DNA of 64,000 nucleotides, from contig NC_039514.1 of NCBI RefSeq assembly GCF_003672135.1, positions 6,577,287 through 6,641,286 of the forward strand. Direction: 5' to 3'. Shown here piece after piece: positions 51,145 to 62,961 of the stretch. The notes beneath the pieces are model-generated. The model did not search any database, was not told the DNA's origin, and saw only the letters and a program-made list of their open reading frames with translations. Source of the stretch: Ooceraea biroi. Lineage: Eukaryota; Arthropoda; Insecta; Hymenoptera; Formicidae. The position numbers were made by a program, and so were the translations under genes. Every line of letters begins with the position of its first letter. The stretch's first letter is position 1.

Positions 51145-54100
51145 GTTGCAGAGCTCACACGTGCGGCACAACGGTCAAATTGCGAGGTTATGTTACTCTC
51201 TCTGTAGCTGCGCAAGAAAGCGGCCCACTGGCAAGATCGCTCCGACCAATCGATTCTCGAAAAGCGTCGATTCTCGACTTTAAATTCAAATTCGAGAACC
51301 TTGCTGCACCGCGACTCTTGCGAGCACGCTTCGGAGAATTATATTGATTTATATTTTAATTTAATTTCTATGTCCCGAAATGCAATAAGTTTTTGAAGTG
51401 AAATTTAATAAAATGCGTATTAATTCTTATATTTTTGTTGCATTGTGAAGCTCTCGATTTTAACAACGTTAATAGTCTGGGTTTGCTTACTGAGTGGGAA
51501 AATACATAATTTATTATATTTTATGATAAGAGTCGCGATTAATTTATATAATTAGGCATGAAAAAATAAATTTATTGAAATAGAGCGAGTTCTGGTCAAT
51601 AAACTTTTATTTCACAGCACATTTCCATTGTATTACTGTGTGTCGTCATTAAATATTGCATCCGTGAGCAGTATTTTTGCACAAACTGTGACTCGGTCTG
51701 AATCTCTGCTTCTTTTTCTCGGTACAACATCGGCAACGTGCGGACATATTTATATGTTCGGTTTTGATTGATAACAGAATTATCAGATATAATTTGTACA
51801 ATATATACAAAGGTGTGTTATGTGCTAAACACGTGACAACACGTAGAAATTATATCTGCACGCGATTATCAGATTATCTTGAAAGATCGTTCGTGGCCTG
51901 ATTTAACAAGATTTCATAAATCTCTGTCTCTCTTCCTCTCAGAATGTTGCTATAATCATAATCGTTATTGTATCACATGATATATAGCCCTAAGGAAAAT
52001 GCTTTTTCATCCTAGCTTCCCACATTTTCAATTTTTTTCACGAGCTTCACACTGAGGTGCAGGCTACCTCACGTCGAACGTTTAGTTAAAAATATATAAA
52101 ATATATAAAAATAAATAAATAAAAATATTAAAAAATCAACTGATTTTAAATAATTTTTTTCCATCGCAATACGCCACACATCAAGGAATATGCCCGTGAA
52201 AAGGAAAATTTGAAAAAGAAAGTCATTTGTAAAATATTCGCTTGTGAAAAGAAGTTACACTAAAAAATTATGAATTATTTTATTTTATTTCACTTGGGGT
52301 TTCAGGCACCCCTGTGTGAGAAGCTAGGATTAAGATGGACCTTTGCGTGTGTGAATGAAAGGTGTACAGTACATATATCGCAATGCGTCTTTCAAAAATC
52401 TATTAAAAAGATTCGATGGTAACGGTGTGCGAGAAACGTAAACGAAGAGAAATATACGTGTACTCTTTGGCATTTTTCTATCGCTGTTGTTCTCGCTGAT
52501 GCGCAACTCAAGTAGCTTGAGTGGATCGCTCGGTGCGATACCTGTCAAAGAATATCAATGCGAAATTATGTTACACTAATAGTTCACTTGTATACAATGT
52601 AACACTACGACCCCCGAATAAAAGAGGCATAATACGATATATACCGATGCGATAAATTATTAGTCGCTTAAAACACGAGGTACCTAACGGCCTAATTAAG
52701 TTACATTAACACGTACTCAATAGCAGTGCGATAAACGTATGTAGATAAAGAAAAAAACGCTCTTTGGTAAATGGTACACATTAATGGTTGATATTCGGTA
52801 TAAGACTCTATCGGTACTCCGCAAATAAAATCGGTGACAAAAGACACACCGACGACACGCGACAAATTATCGAAATCATTTAGTCGAAAGACGCGTAACG
52901 GTTTTTCTAATCACGTTGCATTAATATGTATCTATAATACTTAATGATGCGACATAAACGGGGAAAAACACTTTCTCCAACAAACCGTGATACACTAATT
53001 AATATATCCCACTTATAAATATATTCAATATAAATATCGTATCAAACAGATACTTATATCAATGTAATAAATAATGAAAATCATCAATCGCTCGAGAGAA
53101 GCACGTGAAATATATCTCTAAAAATGCTACATTGAATGCATACTCAATCTCTCGGAGGTACGACAAAGAATGCAGCTAGCAAAAGGTCTTAAATGTATGT
53201 AATTATTATTTATAACAATAAATTTATTAAATTAGGAGACACTGATATTGCACGGGGATATATAAAGGTAACGCGTACGGATGACGATGCGCGATGACGT
53301 ATCAGTAGATCGTGACGCTTGGGGGATGCGACGGTCGAGTGCGAGTCCCGAATTTCCATCCACGACGTTCCTGTCGTCAAACGAAGAACGCGGATCGCTG
53401 ATACGGCGAATGGAATGTTGCCCTCCGCGTAAAATCGGTAAATCTGCTAAGTACTTTCTTTCTTTCAAGCAACATGCGTGGTGCGTTCGTTGCGGCTACC
53501 GCTAATCGCGATGGGACGAAGTATCGCTCGTCCTTCGACGTGCGGTCGTTCGTTCGGGGACGTATGCGAGCCGATCGTCATGCGATCTGAATCACGTACG
53601 ATATAAATTTATCACAGTTCTAACTGCTGAGTCTCTCTCTTGCCGTACGTTTAGCGTCCCGGACTCTCTACATCACTAGCAGGCGATTAAAAGAAGGACG
53701 CGTGATCTCCCCGGCGCGATTCTCTCGTCGATCTCGTCTAACGTATGATACAATATCCGCTTCTGCGTATTCTGGCTTCCACACTTCTGTACAAGAACAT
53801 TACATTACAATACGGGCGCGATGGCCTTCCTCTTCCTGCTTGCTTCAGGCTCCCCTCCGCTTCCTCTTCGGTTTCCTTCCGCTTCTAGTCGACGGAGCGA
53901 CGACGCGAAGTCGCGATCGCGCGTTACTCACGCTCGTAATTAATTACGTGGCCGCGTGACAGAATGAAAAAATACGAACGGAAGTGCATCGTGTGTGGGA
54001 CGTTAGTGTATTAAAAATGTCTATGCGCTTATAGTTTGCACCCCTTGCTAGGGTGCTAGCGTTCTCCTTATCGTTAGACCATTACGTGGAGAACGGTGTC

Positions 54101-54319
54101 TCTTGTGTTACGTGGACGTCACTTGCTTCTTATCCTTAATTAAGCTGCTTCCAATTCCGCTATCGTGTTCGCGCTCCCTGCAAAGTTCTCGCGTCCCTGC
54201 GGAATTGCTGCTCCTCGCCATCCAGCTCCAACTAGTTTGTCACGTACGCAAATATGATGGTACATGCAGAGAAGTTCTGTTTGCAGTACGCTCCGCGTCC
54301 GATCCGAGTGAAGCATCGC
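51145..54319. other. intergenic; FBXL16 3' UTR probably within
   Basis: About 3.2 kb. The first part should contain the RRS1 5' UTR and promoter; the right part the 3' UTR of FBXL16, with a candidate minus-strand poly(A) signal (TTTATT) at 53223-53228. The middle (51350-53220) is AT-rich and without a recognisable gene. Confidence 0.5.
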
Positions 54320-57300
54320 TTATTCGATGATTAGGCAACGCGGTAGATGTTCATGTAAATAGTCGAACAGTTCTCGCGACGTTCCCGGACAGTTAGTTAG
54401 CTCAAGCTCCTGTAAGTGCCGGAGCTGTATCAGACTAGACAAACCGCTACTTGTGAGCAATGGACAACCTACGCAAAGTTGGAACTTGTTTAGTAGTCCT
54501 TGATGATGTGCTTCCTTGTGCGTCAAATAATTAGATTTAGCTGCTCGATGTAATTCAACCTCTCTCGCACGAGTTTCACCAGTGTAATGCAATTAATCGC
54601 GAACTTGATGAAATAATAAAATTTAATAAGTAACAAGAAATATTATATATAATAATAAATAATAATTTGTGATATATTATTAAAAAATATGAAACATTTA
54701 CAATTATAATCCAATTTGTCTCTGTGTTTAAACGGAAAAGTACCTTCCTCAAGCAAATATATCTTTCCAGAATTTCATACTGTTGTTGTTTAAACAGGTA
54801 AAGCCGCGGAATATTTATAGTACGACTCGTATGCGTCGTAGAAAATTCGCGGTCGTGCCTCGTGCGAGAAAGGTTCCACAAAACTATGATTCAGACTACG
54901 GTCTCACCTGCGACGGACAGCACGTGCAGAGATCGCATGACGCACAGATGCTGAAGTCCAAAATCCCGGAGTTGCGAGCACCACCTCAGGAACAGGGTGG
55001 TCAGTCTGACCATCGTGGAGATGTAGCCGACGCCGATATCCGTGATGTGCGCGCATCTGTGCATGAAAACAATTAAAATACAATTAATAATATTAAAAAA
55101 AATACAATTAAAAATTGCGTCGTCGCGAATTACGAGAAATCACGCGAGTCAAGACGCGCGGATTTACTGCCATGGTAAGGTAGTCACTTGGCTAAAGTAC
55201 ATGCAAATATAGCGGCCCCACGACCAGCTGATGTCACTTCGTGACATATGAGTCAGTCGGTTACGTAACGCGTGATCTCAAATAGAATGCCACTCTCGAA
55301 GTAAAAGCTCGCCGTAGGCGAGTTAGGTAACTGAGAGATCTTAAGGGTTCCGTAAGGGACGCCTTTCAAGAACTACGCGGCTATCTATCGTGTCAAAAGA
55401 ATCCGACGTCTTCATTCGAGTTGACATCTTGCAGAGGAATAGATGCATTCATCTATGAGACATGATGCTTCGATAGAGCAACGTAAAAAATTATTATTAA
55501 AATAATTTTCTAATTTTATAAAAATTATTAAAATTATTTGCAAGATGTTGGAACGACCGACGTCTCTCTATATTTTATGCGAGTGTAGCGCGATGAATTT
55601 AAATGAGACAAATGTCCGATTTGCGTCATTGATATGCTTCAATAATTGTCTCTTACCTATCTAATGTGAGTTCTTCTAAATTATTCAAATCACAGGCAAT
55701 ATATTCTAAGGCTGCGTCTGTAATCCTTGAGCACCAGCTCAGGTCTAAGCAACGAAGTCTTGGCAAGTTCTCCGCGATTAATTCAACGCCGTCATCCGTT
55801 ACTTTACTGCATCCAGATAGCGACAGCACAGTCAGATTGGGCAAGGAATGTACTGGAACAGAGACGAGCACAGTAATTTAATTTAATGTTTCTAAATTAA
55901 ATACAAAATGCGAGAAATCTACGCTTCAAATTAAAATTGAATAAAAATCAAGAGAAAATTTTAAATTAATATACGGAAGTGTATTAAATTTACTTAGAAA
56001 TCTGAAGTCGATTTCTTAAAGTGGAAATTCGACCTTATATTTTTGCTTGCTAGACTAAATCTTTCCATCTTAATTTTATGCGCGAAATATAAAAAAAAGG
56101 TAAGTAAATTTCACGCCTCAGGAACGCAAAGATAAAGTTCCGAGGTATAAAGTTTCGTTATTAATATAATCTTCTTATGCATCTCCCTGAGTTTGAGAAT
56201 AATGCTATCGGGCCGTTGTCCGCAGAATGCACACGCTTACGCTATAACACTGGGTCTGAACCACCGGTGACAGGCTTGAAAGCTAAATAAAGCCGCGTGT
56301 TCGTTATTTCTAAATTTAATCCTCAGCACGTGTGCACCTGCCTTAATTTCGACCTATCGCTATTGTATAACTCTCGTTTACCTTTCGTCATTCGCAAAGT
56401 CTTGGTCAAAACTTAATATTGGCAAGTGGCCCACTTCTCGAGGATAATTGCACGTATTTTGTGCGCGCGATCCTAATTTCTTATAAACGTATGAATAACG
56501 AAGAGAATGTAATTTCCCATTTTCGAAGCCAAACCAGCAACCTTCCAAGCAAGAAAAGTGTACTCTTGTACTCTATCACCCTCCACTGTCTACGTAAAAC
56601 TACCCCAGTCTATTATAACATCGCTGTCTTCAGTAGAAATTACAACAACTAAACTAAAGAGATAAGTCCACGGAAAGACGAGTGTAACCGGAAGTGACAG
56701 CGAGCCTCACCAATATTTACTACACCGTGGTTCGTGAGCTCCCAGCAGGATTGGAGCTTCAAGATGTTGAGTGCGCTGCTCTGCTTCGCGCTGAAGTAAC
56801 CGAGAGCGGCATCCGTGACGTGATAAGCCTGCAGGGAGAACTCGTAGAGGCTCGGCAGCAGCTGGGCCACGGCACCGACCGCCTCGTCGGCGACGTTGAT
56901 GCAATCCGACAGAGTTAACGACACTATTCTGGGGGTGAGGCACGACCACAGGCCGGCCTCCGTTATCTCGTTGCAGCCGGCCAGCTCAAGCGCGTGCAAG
57001 ACCTAAAAATAATTAACGAATTATAAGTGAACCCGCGTATCGTGTCGGCCGACGTTGGAAATCCCTAGTTAACTAGGCTTCCTCCGCGTTTTTAGCTATC
57101 GAACCGCGGAATTGTCTCGATCCGAATGGAACGACATCCGACCCGAGCAAAATAGCGTCCATTGTTCGAACGAGGGCTGCTCAATAATGGAGAACCGTAT
57201 ATATTGCTGCCCGCCGCGTACTATCGCTGGGAAATACGATCTTTTTACAGAACTCATCATTTAAACACGCGAGTGGAGTGATTCGCGTTACATAAGCTCT

Positions 57301-60300
57301 TTTTTCTCGATTTCGCTTGGATTCAGCACGCGATTGCCAACTGCGATGAATTTTTTAAATATATATATTTTTTATTTTAATATATTTATGTAGCAATATT
57401 AATATCAAAGAACAGTTCGGAGTTAAAAAAGGACTCTCTCGTCCTCATTCTGCAGCATTATAAATTTATTGCGATCTTCAAACCTCGCTCTAGATTTTAT
57501 TTCGTGTACTTCAATAGAACAACTTCTACCTCCACCAACGTAAGCCAACTCTAAGCTCAGGATAAAAGTTTATTGAATTTATTCAGACCTTGCAGAAGTA
57601 AATAGCGCAAAAGAAGAAATACCACCAAAAGTGAATCTACCTGCATGTGATCCAGGAGAGCCTCAAGGCCTCTGTCCGTTACAGCGCAGCAACGCAGCGA
57701 CAACGAACGCACGTATCGCTGTGCCAAGGGGAAGCCGCGCGTTAACTCCGCGATGTCGTCGTCGGTCGCCTTGATGAGGACCAGCGAGTCGAGGCCTCTC
57801 CTCACCAAGGAAGTGTACAGCCGGTTGCGAGAGCTCGGTTGCATGGCACGGGCCTCGCAGCACGGCACCACCAGCATCAACCCCTTCCAGAGACGCGGCC
57901 TCGCATACAAAATGTCCCTCCATCTCGTGCAGACCTGCGTACGTTGATAATGCGAGGCTGATTAAGCCGGTTATGCGTTTGGCTAGAAAGCGGAAGCCGC
58001 GACAAAGACGCGCTGTATGCTGTGCATGCAGATATGCGGATGCGGAGTAGGCGCGTTATCTTAAGGCGAAGCACGCAGAGCCAGGCGTCATTCCTGAAGG
58101 CGCCGTATCGAAGCGAAGCTAATTTAACGAGCTCTTGGTTGCGGTAGTCTGTCTCTGTATACGAGGTCTGTCCCAAAAGTCCGCGCATATTGTGAGAAAG
58201 AGCTATTCCAGAGTAATGTGAATACTGTCGTTTTCACAGTACTCTCCTTTCGAAGCGACGACCTTCTCCCAGCGGTCTACCCACTTCAGGAAGCAGTTCT
58301 CGAAGTCGTTTGTTGCGATAGCCAACAGCTCCGTCGTCGCATGTCGTTTTAGTTCCTCGATATCGTCACATCGTTTGTCTTTCAACGAATGTTTTAACTT
58401 TGAAAATAACCAGAAGTCACACGGGGCTATATCCGGACTGGACGGGGGTTGGCAAAGTTGGACAATACCGTGTTTAGTTAAGAAATCCTGAATCAGGTGA
58501 GATGACTGTGCATTATCGTGGTGCAGCAACCAGTTCCCACTTTTCCACAGCGGCCGTTTGCTACTCACTGCGTCACGCAATCGTTTAAGGACTGCCAAGT
58601 AATACTTCATATTTTTTGTGCGACCTTGCGGAGCATATTCGTGGTGTACAACACCTTCTTGGTCGAAGAAAACAGTGAGCATTGTCTTCACGTTGCTCCA
58701 ACTGCTCTGGCATGCTGTCTCGGGTCGAGACTCTTGTTTTGATCGTGCTTCTGTTTCAGGGTCGTAGTTATAAACCCACATTTCATCGCCAGTAATAACT
58801 CTTTTGAGCAATTCAGGATCTTTTTTGATGGATTCCAGGATGTCTTCGGCAACTTCAACCCGAAAATCCTTCTGCTCTTGCGTTAGCACTCGTGGAACGT
58901 ATTTTGTAGTCACGTGGCTCATTCCCAGATCTTCAGCCAAAATTTGATAAAGAATAGTTTTTGCGATCCCAAGGTTCTTTACTAACTCTCGCGCAGTCAA
59001 ACGACGATTTTCGTTGATCGCGACTCGCACACGTTCCACGTTTTCCGCTGTTCTCGTCCTGAAACGAGAACTCTCATTGTCCACTGAGACACGACCATCT
59101 TTGAACCGTTTAAACCAAACGAATATTTGTGATTCACTCATAGAGTCATCACCAAAAACTTTTCGGATCATGCGGATTGTATCGTTACATTTGTAGCCAA
59201 GTTTGTGGCAAAATTTGATGCAAATTCTTTGCTCGACGCGCTCGGTCATTATTGTGAAATGCGACGCTCACACAACTACGTATCGTTGCCGACTGAACAG
59301 CTGTTGTTACTCCTTAAGGTCCCCTCTAAATACCGAATGCCTGTTTTCCACAACAGGATGCCCAAGGACAAAGATATACGCGGAGATCGGATACTTTTGG
59401 GACAGATCTCGTATTTCTATGATCTCTCCATAAATTTGATAGACATATCTACTTTCGAGATTTTCTAAATGCGTGAGAGTTGAAATCTTTGGGTGCTGAT
59501 AACGAAGAGCCCACGAAAAACTACCGCTTTTATTTGTAGCGATGTGTTAAACTATGTAAATTTTTAAACCATGTAATTTAAATCTATATTTATTATATTA
59601 TGCGGAATCATTTCAATCCAAAACCAATTTTCATACGATCTCGTGGTTAAACCAGAAAACAAAGCTTTACTCGTATAATCTGTTGCATGAACCTCTCGGA
59701 GATTAAACTGATCATCATTCACAATTTCTGCAAATCTCACGATTTTAGTATTTGAATTCTAAGAAGAGATCGTGTGACGTTGATCAGTTTGGGTCACGAG
59801 AGGCTCACACGTCGATCATCAGTCAAGATGAAAGATTTCGGCGCGCACCTGAGCCAAGACCCTCCTGTCCGTGGCGCTGAAATAGAGGAAGAATTTGCCG
59901 AGGAAATTGTCGTCCAGCATCAGCTGCTCCCACGTCGTCGGCCGCACGTATCCGCCCGTTCCTCCGCTGGCCAGGGGCACGGCCATCTTCATCCTGTTCC
60001 TCGGTACCCTGCCTCTGCTCGGAGTGACGTTGTTCAAGCGTTGTTCCTTATTGTTGCCCGCCGGCACATTGTTCATGCTCTGCGCGGCGCTCCGGCTGGG
60101 CTTCTCCGGCATTGCATTCGCATTATTCGCACTCTGCAAATTCATGTAGGCGACACCGCCGCTGCCGCCGCAGAAGACGTTCGTCACGCGTTCCATGACG
60201 CTGGCCTTCCCGCTACCTGGAAGAGAGATCCAGGATCAATCTTGGCTCGCAGTCCACGCGAGGAGAGCAAATTTGTACAGCAAGATTGAATGGCAAGGAC

Positions 60301-62127
60301 TGAAGGGACTTGGAATTTGAAAGAGGCACGAGATTGTGTGTGAGGATCCATTCATTCAAGGACTGATGGGAGCTCCGCGAGCAACTCAAGCACCTACGAC
60401 GCTATGTTTGGGCTTATGGCGATGAAAATCTGCGAAGTTTGAGATTGGCAGAGTCAACGAGAGCAAAAATCAAAAAAGAGAACGAGATATTTATTTTGCG
60501 GAAATTAGATATTTATAGAATCTGTGAAACTAAAAGTTTATGGACTGTATCTATGGATTGCAGACTACAATGCAGTGTAATGCTTCTATAAAAATGTTTA
60601 AAATTTATGGATTTGCGAAATTTAGAATATATCATAGAGATAAAAAATGAATAGTTGAAAGGGCTGATATTTTTACTGTGAAATATGTATCCAAGGCAAT
60701 AATTCATCCAGTTAATCAAAAATAAGTATTTTCCGATAACTCTTAAATTGACATCAGCGTAAATATACCATAAGTTTTCACGATAATCTGGAAAATCTGG
60801 AACGATAAATTACTTAAGACTTTTCTGAGTAGTCTCGTTTTATTTCTCCGAGCTGTTCGTCCTCTTTGGCTCTCGCGGTGCACCGCTATTTCCTGTTTGC
60901 CATTTATCTTGCGAATTATCTTTATTTCCAGTGACACTGCATTTGGTAGTCTTATTTTATACGAGATAAAGCGGACTAATTATGCTTAATAAACTAAAGC
61001 ACGCGAGGTACGTCTAAGAACTCTGCGCACGTCCTTTGCACGTCATATTATGCCATTTTGAAGAAGAGAACTTTTTAAATCCGTAATATTACTTTCAATT
61101 ACTTACACAAACATGTAATCATCATTTCTCTTTAATCATTTTCCAAGTGATCAATTATATCTAATTTCTATTCTGATCTTTTTTTAAATTTTAAATTTCA
61201 TAGATTCTTAGTTCCACTTAATTTAATACTTTCGCCTCTACAGTTTTCTACGTAAAATCTCTAAACATCGAGTTTTTACAGGACGTTTAATTTTGCTTCC
61301 AAAGAATATCTTGCTCATGTTATGCATGAGCGACACAAAGTCCTATAGCTTCGTGCCTTTTTTCAGACAGAATCAAGTCTGTCTTTATTCAGGCTGACTG
61401 CGCCGACCCGGGCACCGGGGCTGGCGAGCATCCAGCCACGGAGATTTCCTATTTGCGCTCCGAAACGCAAACGGTCGACGCAAAGACACGGTGATGCGTC
61501 TTTAAAGCGCCGAGAGCGGCGATCAATCGGCCGAAACGACTCTCGAGGGAACACTGCCAGCTCGATTCAGACACGGAAGCGCTTGTTAATTCCGAACGGG
61601 ATTCGCTCGATCGTTCGTTCAAGGAAATCGCGGCTGCACACGGGGGTGCAATTTTCTCGTCGGTGGGAGAGACCAATCGGTCGCGACCATTGCGCGGGAG
61701 GGACGCGATGCTCGATGGCCGAATAGATGCGGCGTTCCCCGAGGCGTTTCTCGTTATACGTCGCGAATAATATGCGCCAGCATTTTCGCGTGCACGAGGA
61801 CGTGCGCTATCGATTCTGCTGCAGCTAAGAGCGCGCCAACAAAAGTCACGTACTGGTAGCGGTGCCGCTTAATAAATTATGGAGAAAATGTCGCATGGGC
61901 TCGCGACGTGGACGCGCGTGTCTCGCACCCCCGCACGCAAAGAACGCGCCGTGTACTCCGCCGACGCGACGCGGACGCGACGCGGACGCGGAGGAACGGC
62001 GACGCCGAGACGCGAAAGACGCGGGTGCTCTCGCGAGAAATCAATCATCCCTCATCGCGATTACGTAACGGCAGGATTGAGCCGATGGGGTTTTAGCGTC
62101 GCTCCGAACGCCGGAACGCACCGAGCG

Positions 62128-62174
<47 letters not shown>

Positions 62175-62650
62175 GAGGGATCACAGGGGTTGGTATTGGC
62201 AGCCCTTTTTATTTTCCGCCGTCGTCCAAGCGGAAGATAAACTTGACACCGATCCGGCGGCCGATCTATCCCTTGCATCGTCCCTGTCCTCTCGTATAAA
62301 AAAGAAGAAAGAGTAGAAAATCGAAACCGACGCGGATTTAACGCGGAGCGCCTCGCACACACACACACACACGAGCGGAAACAAGCTGACGGGGGTGAGA
62401 GAGAGCACACGGGGGAAGAGACGCGGGAGGAGACACGGGCGAACAAAGCTGGACGCGTTCATGTAAAGGGTCTTTAGCGTTAGAGGGTAGAAAGAGAAGG
62501 AAAAGGGACGCACGATCGAAGGGAGAATCGAGGGCGAAGGTTTCATCACCGACCATGATGCTTCGACGTCCGCAGGCCCAGGCCGTTGATCCGCTTGGTC
62601 AGTTCGGCGCTGGCACGCTCGACGACGCCCTGCGCTGATATCGAGGACAT
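54320..62650 (-). CDS. FBXL16: F-box/LRR-repeat protein 16
   Basis: Minus-strand coding exons 62650-62554, 60216-59849, 57934-57641, 57002-56711, 55852-55657, 55056-54908 and 54468-54320 give 514 residues with all phases closing. The F-box is near residues 130-170 (LDDNFLGKFFLYFSATDRRV, then LAQVCTRWRDILY across the 59849/57934 junction). Leucine-rich repeats of the cysteine-containing type fill residues about 215-514 (GCNEITEAGLW, DCINVADEAV, GCSKVTDDGVEL, WCSRITDAALEYIA). The end LTNCPGTSRELFDYL...LPRCLIIE closely matches vertebrate FBXL16. F-box proteins bind SKP1 in SCF ubiquitin ligases; vertebrate FBXL16 also binds PP2A-B55alpha and may not act as a classical ligase subunit. The first 130 residues are poorly conserved and low in complexity. 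The intron after exon 59849 hosts a mariner element in the same orientation. The ATG is the first in a short leader that splices in frame. Confidence 0.95.
55057..55656 (-). other. FBXL16 intron
   Basis: A 600-base intron between two LRR exons; donor GTAAGA, acceptor TGCACAG on the minus strand. Nothing else recognised. Confidence 0.85.
55853..56710 (-). other. FBXL16 intron
   Basis: An 858-base intron with GTGAGG donor and TTCCAG acceptor on the minus strand. No other feature recognised. Confidence 0.85.
57003..57640 (-). other. FBXL16 intron
   Basis: A 638-base intron; donor GTAGAT, acceptor TTTTTAG on the minus strand. The AT-rich middle has no recognisable element. Confidence 0.85.
58162..59411 (-). 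mobile_element. mariner-family DNA transposon (about 1,250 bp)
   Basis: The ends are inverted repeats: the left begins CGAGGTCTGTCCCAAAAGT and the right end, read inward, begins CGAGATCTGTCCCAAAAGT (18 of 19 identical). Both are flanked by TA (58160-58161 and 59412-59413), the mariner target duplication. After these 19 bases the left continues CCGCGCATAT, while the right has nine extra bases before CCGCGTATAT. A single transposase frame lies inside. Transcription direction matches the host FBXL16 gene. Confidence 0.93.
58203..59249 (-). CDS. mariner transposase, uninterrupted frame but probably inactive
   Basis: A 348-residue frame with no stop or frameshift, the usual mariner length. The N-terminal helix-turn-helix region (QRICIKFCHKLG, FGDDSMSESQIFVWFKRFK) and the catalytic region are clear. 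The aspartates are at 155 (ITGDEMW), 245 (HHDNA) and 278 (SPDIAPCD). Active mariners need 34 residues between the last two (D,D34D); here only 32 are present because the segment after HHDNA is two residues short. Tyr before SPD is replaced by Ser. The linker motif usually WVPHEL reads YVPRVL. The frame has therefore stayed open but the enzyme is likely damaged. Confidence 0.92.
   Translation of the reverse strand: MTERVEQRICIKFCHKLGYKCNDTIRMIRKVFGDDSMSESQIFVWFKRFKDGRVSVDNESSRFRTRTAENVERVRVAINENRRLTARELVKNLGIAKTILYQILAEDLGMSHVTTKYVPRVLTQEQKDFRVEVAEDILESIKKDPELLKRVITGDEMWVYNYDPETEARSKQESRPETACQSSWSNVKTMLTVFFDQEGVVHHEYAPQGRTKNMKYYLAVLKRLRDAVSSKRPLWKSGNWLLHHDNAQSSHLIQDFLTKHGIVQLCQPPSSPDIAPCDFWLFSKLKHSLKDKRCDDIEELKRHATTELLAIATNDFENCFLKWVDRWEKVVASKGEYCENDSIHITLE
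62141..62168 (+). repeat. GA microsatellite in FBXL16 intron 1
   Basis: Fourteen GA units, 390 bases inside the first intron on the side of the promoter. Such runs can bind GAGA factor in insects. Confidence 0.85.
62355..62372. repeat. CA microsatellite
   Basis: Nine CA units in FBXL16 intron 1. Confidence 0.8.
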
Positions 62651-62924
62651 GACGTCGTCAGGCACTCGTCGCGTCCCCTCGTCGTCGGCAGAGCTCTCAG
62701 CACGGCGAGTCCTCCGCGATTCCTAGTCAAGAGCGGCACGGCGTGGTCCTCGAGCGACGGGGCCGCGTCATATTCGACGATCGACAGCCGTAAGGGACGC
62801 TGATGGGGCACGGGCGCTGCGCCGCGGCACCCCCGGCGCGAGTAACGACGCGCCGCACGCTGGCGACGACGGCGTCGGTGGCGGTGCTCGTCGTCGTCGC
62901 GACGCTTCCTTCTTGCAGCAATGT

Positions 62925-62961
<37 letters not shown>

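Larger units (their letters stand above)
57935..59848 (-). other. FBXL16 intron with mariner insertion
   Basis: A 1,914-base intron between the F-box exons; donor GTGCGC, acceptor ACGCAG. Without the 1,250-bp mariner and the TA duplication it would be about 660 bases. Confidence 0.85.
60217..62553 (-). other. FBXL16 first intron
   Basis: A 2,337-base intron between the short first coding exon and the exon containing the start of the F-box; donor GTCGGT, acceptor TTCCAG. The right third is CpG-rich with a GA run at 62141-62168 and a CA run at 62355-62372. The overlapping open frames at 61862-62446 are composition artefacts. Confidence 0.8.

Noticed and set aside
61862..62549. Overlapping frames on both strands near the FBXL16 first intron
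   Set aside because: They run through GA and CA microsatellites and CpG-rich DNA and show no domain.
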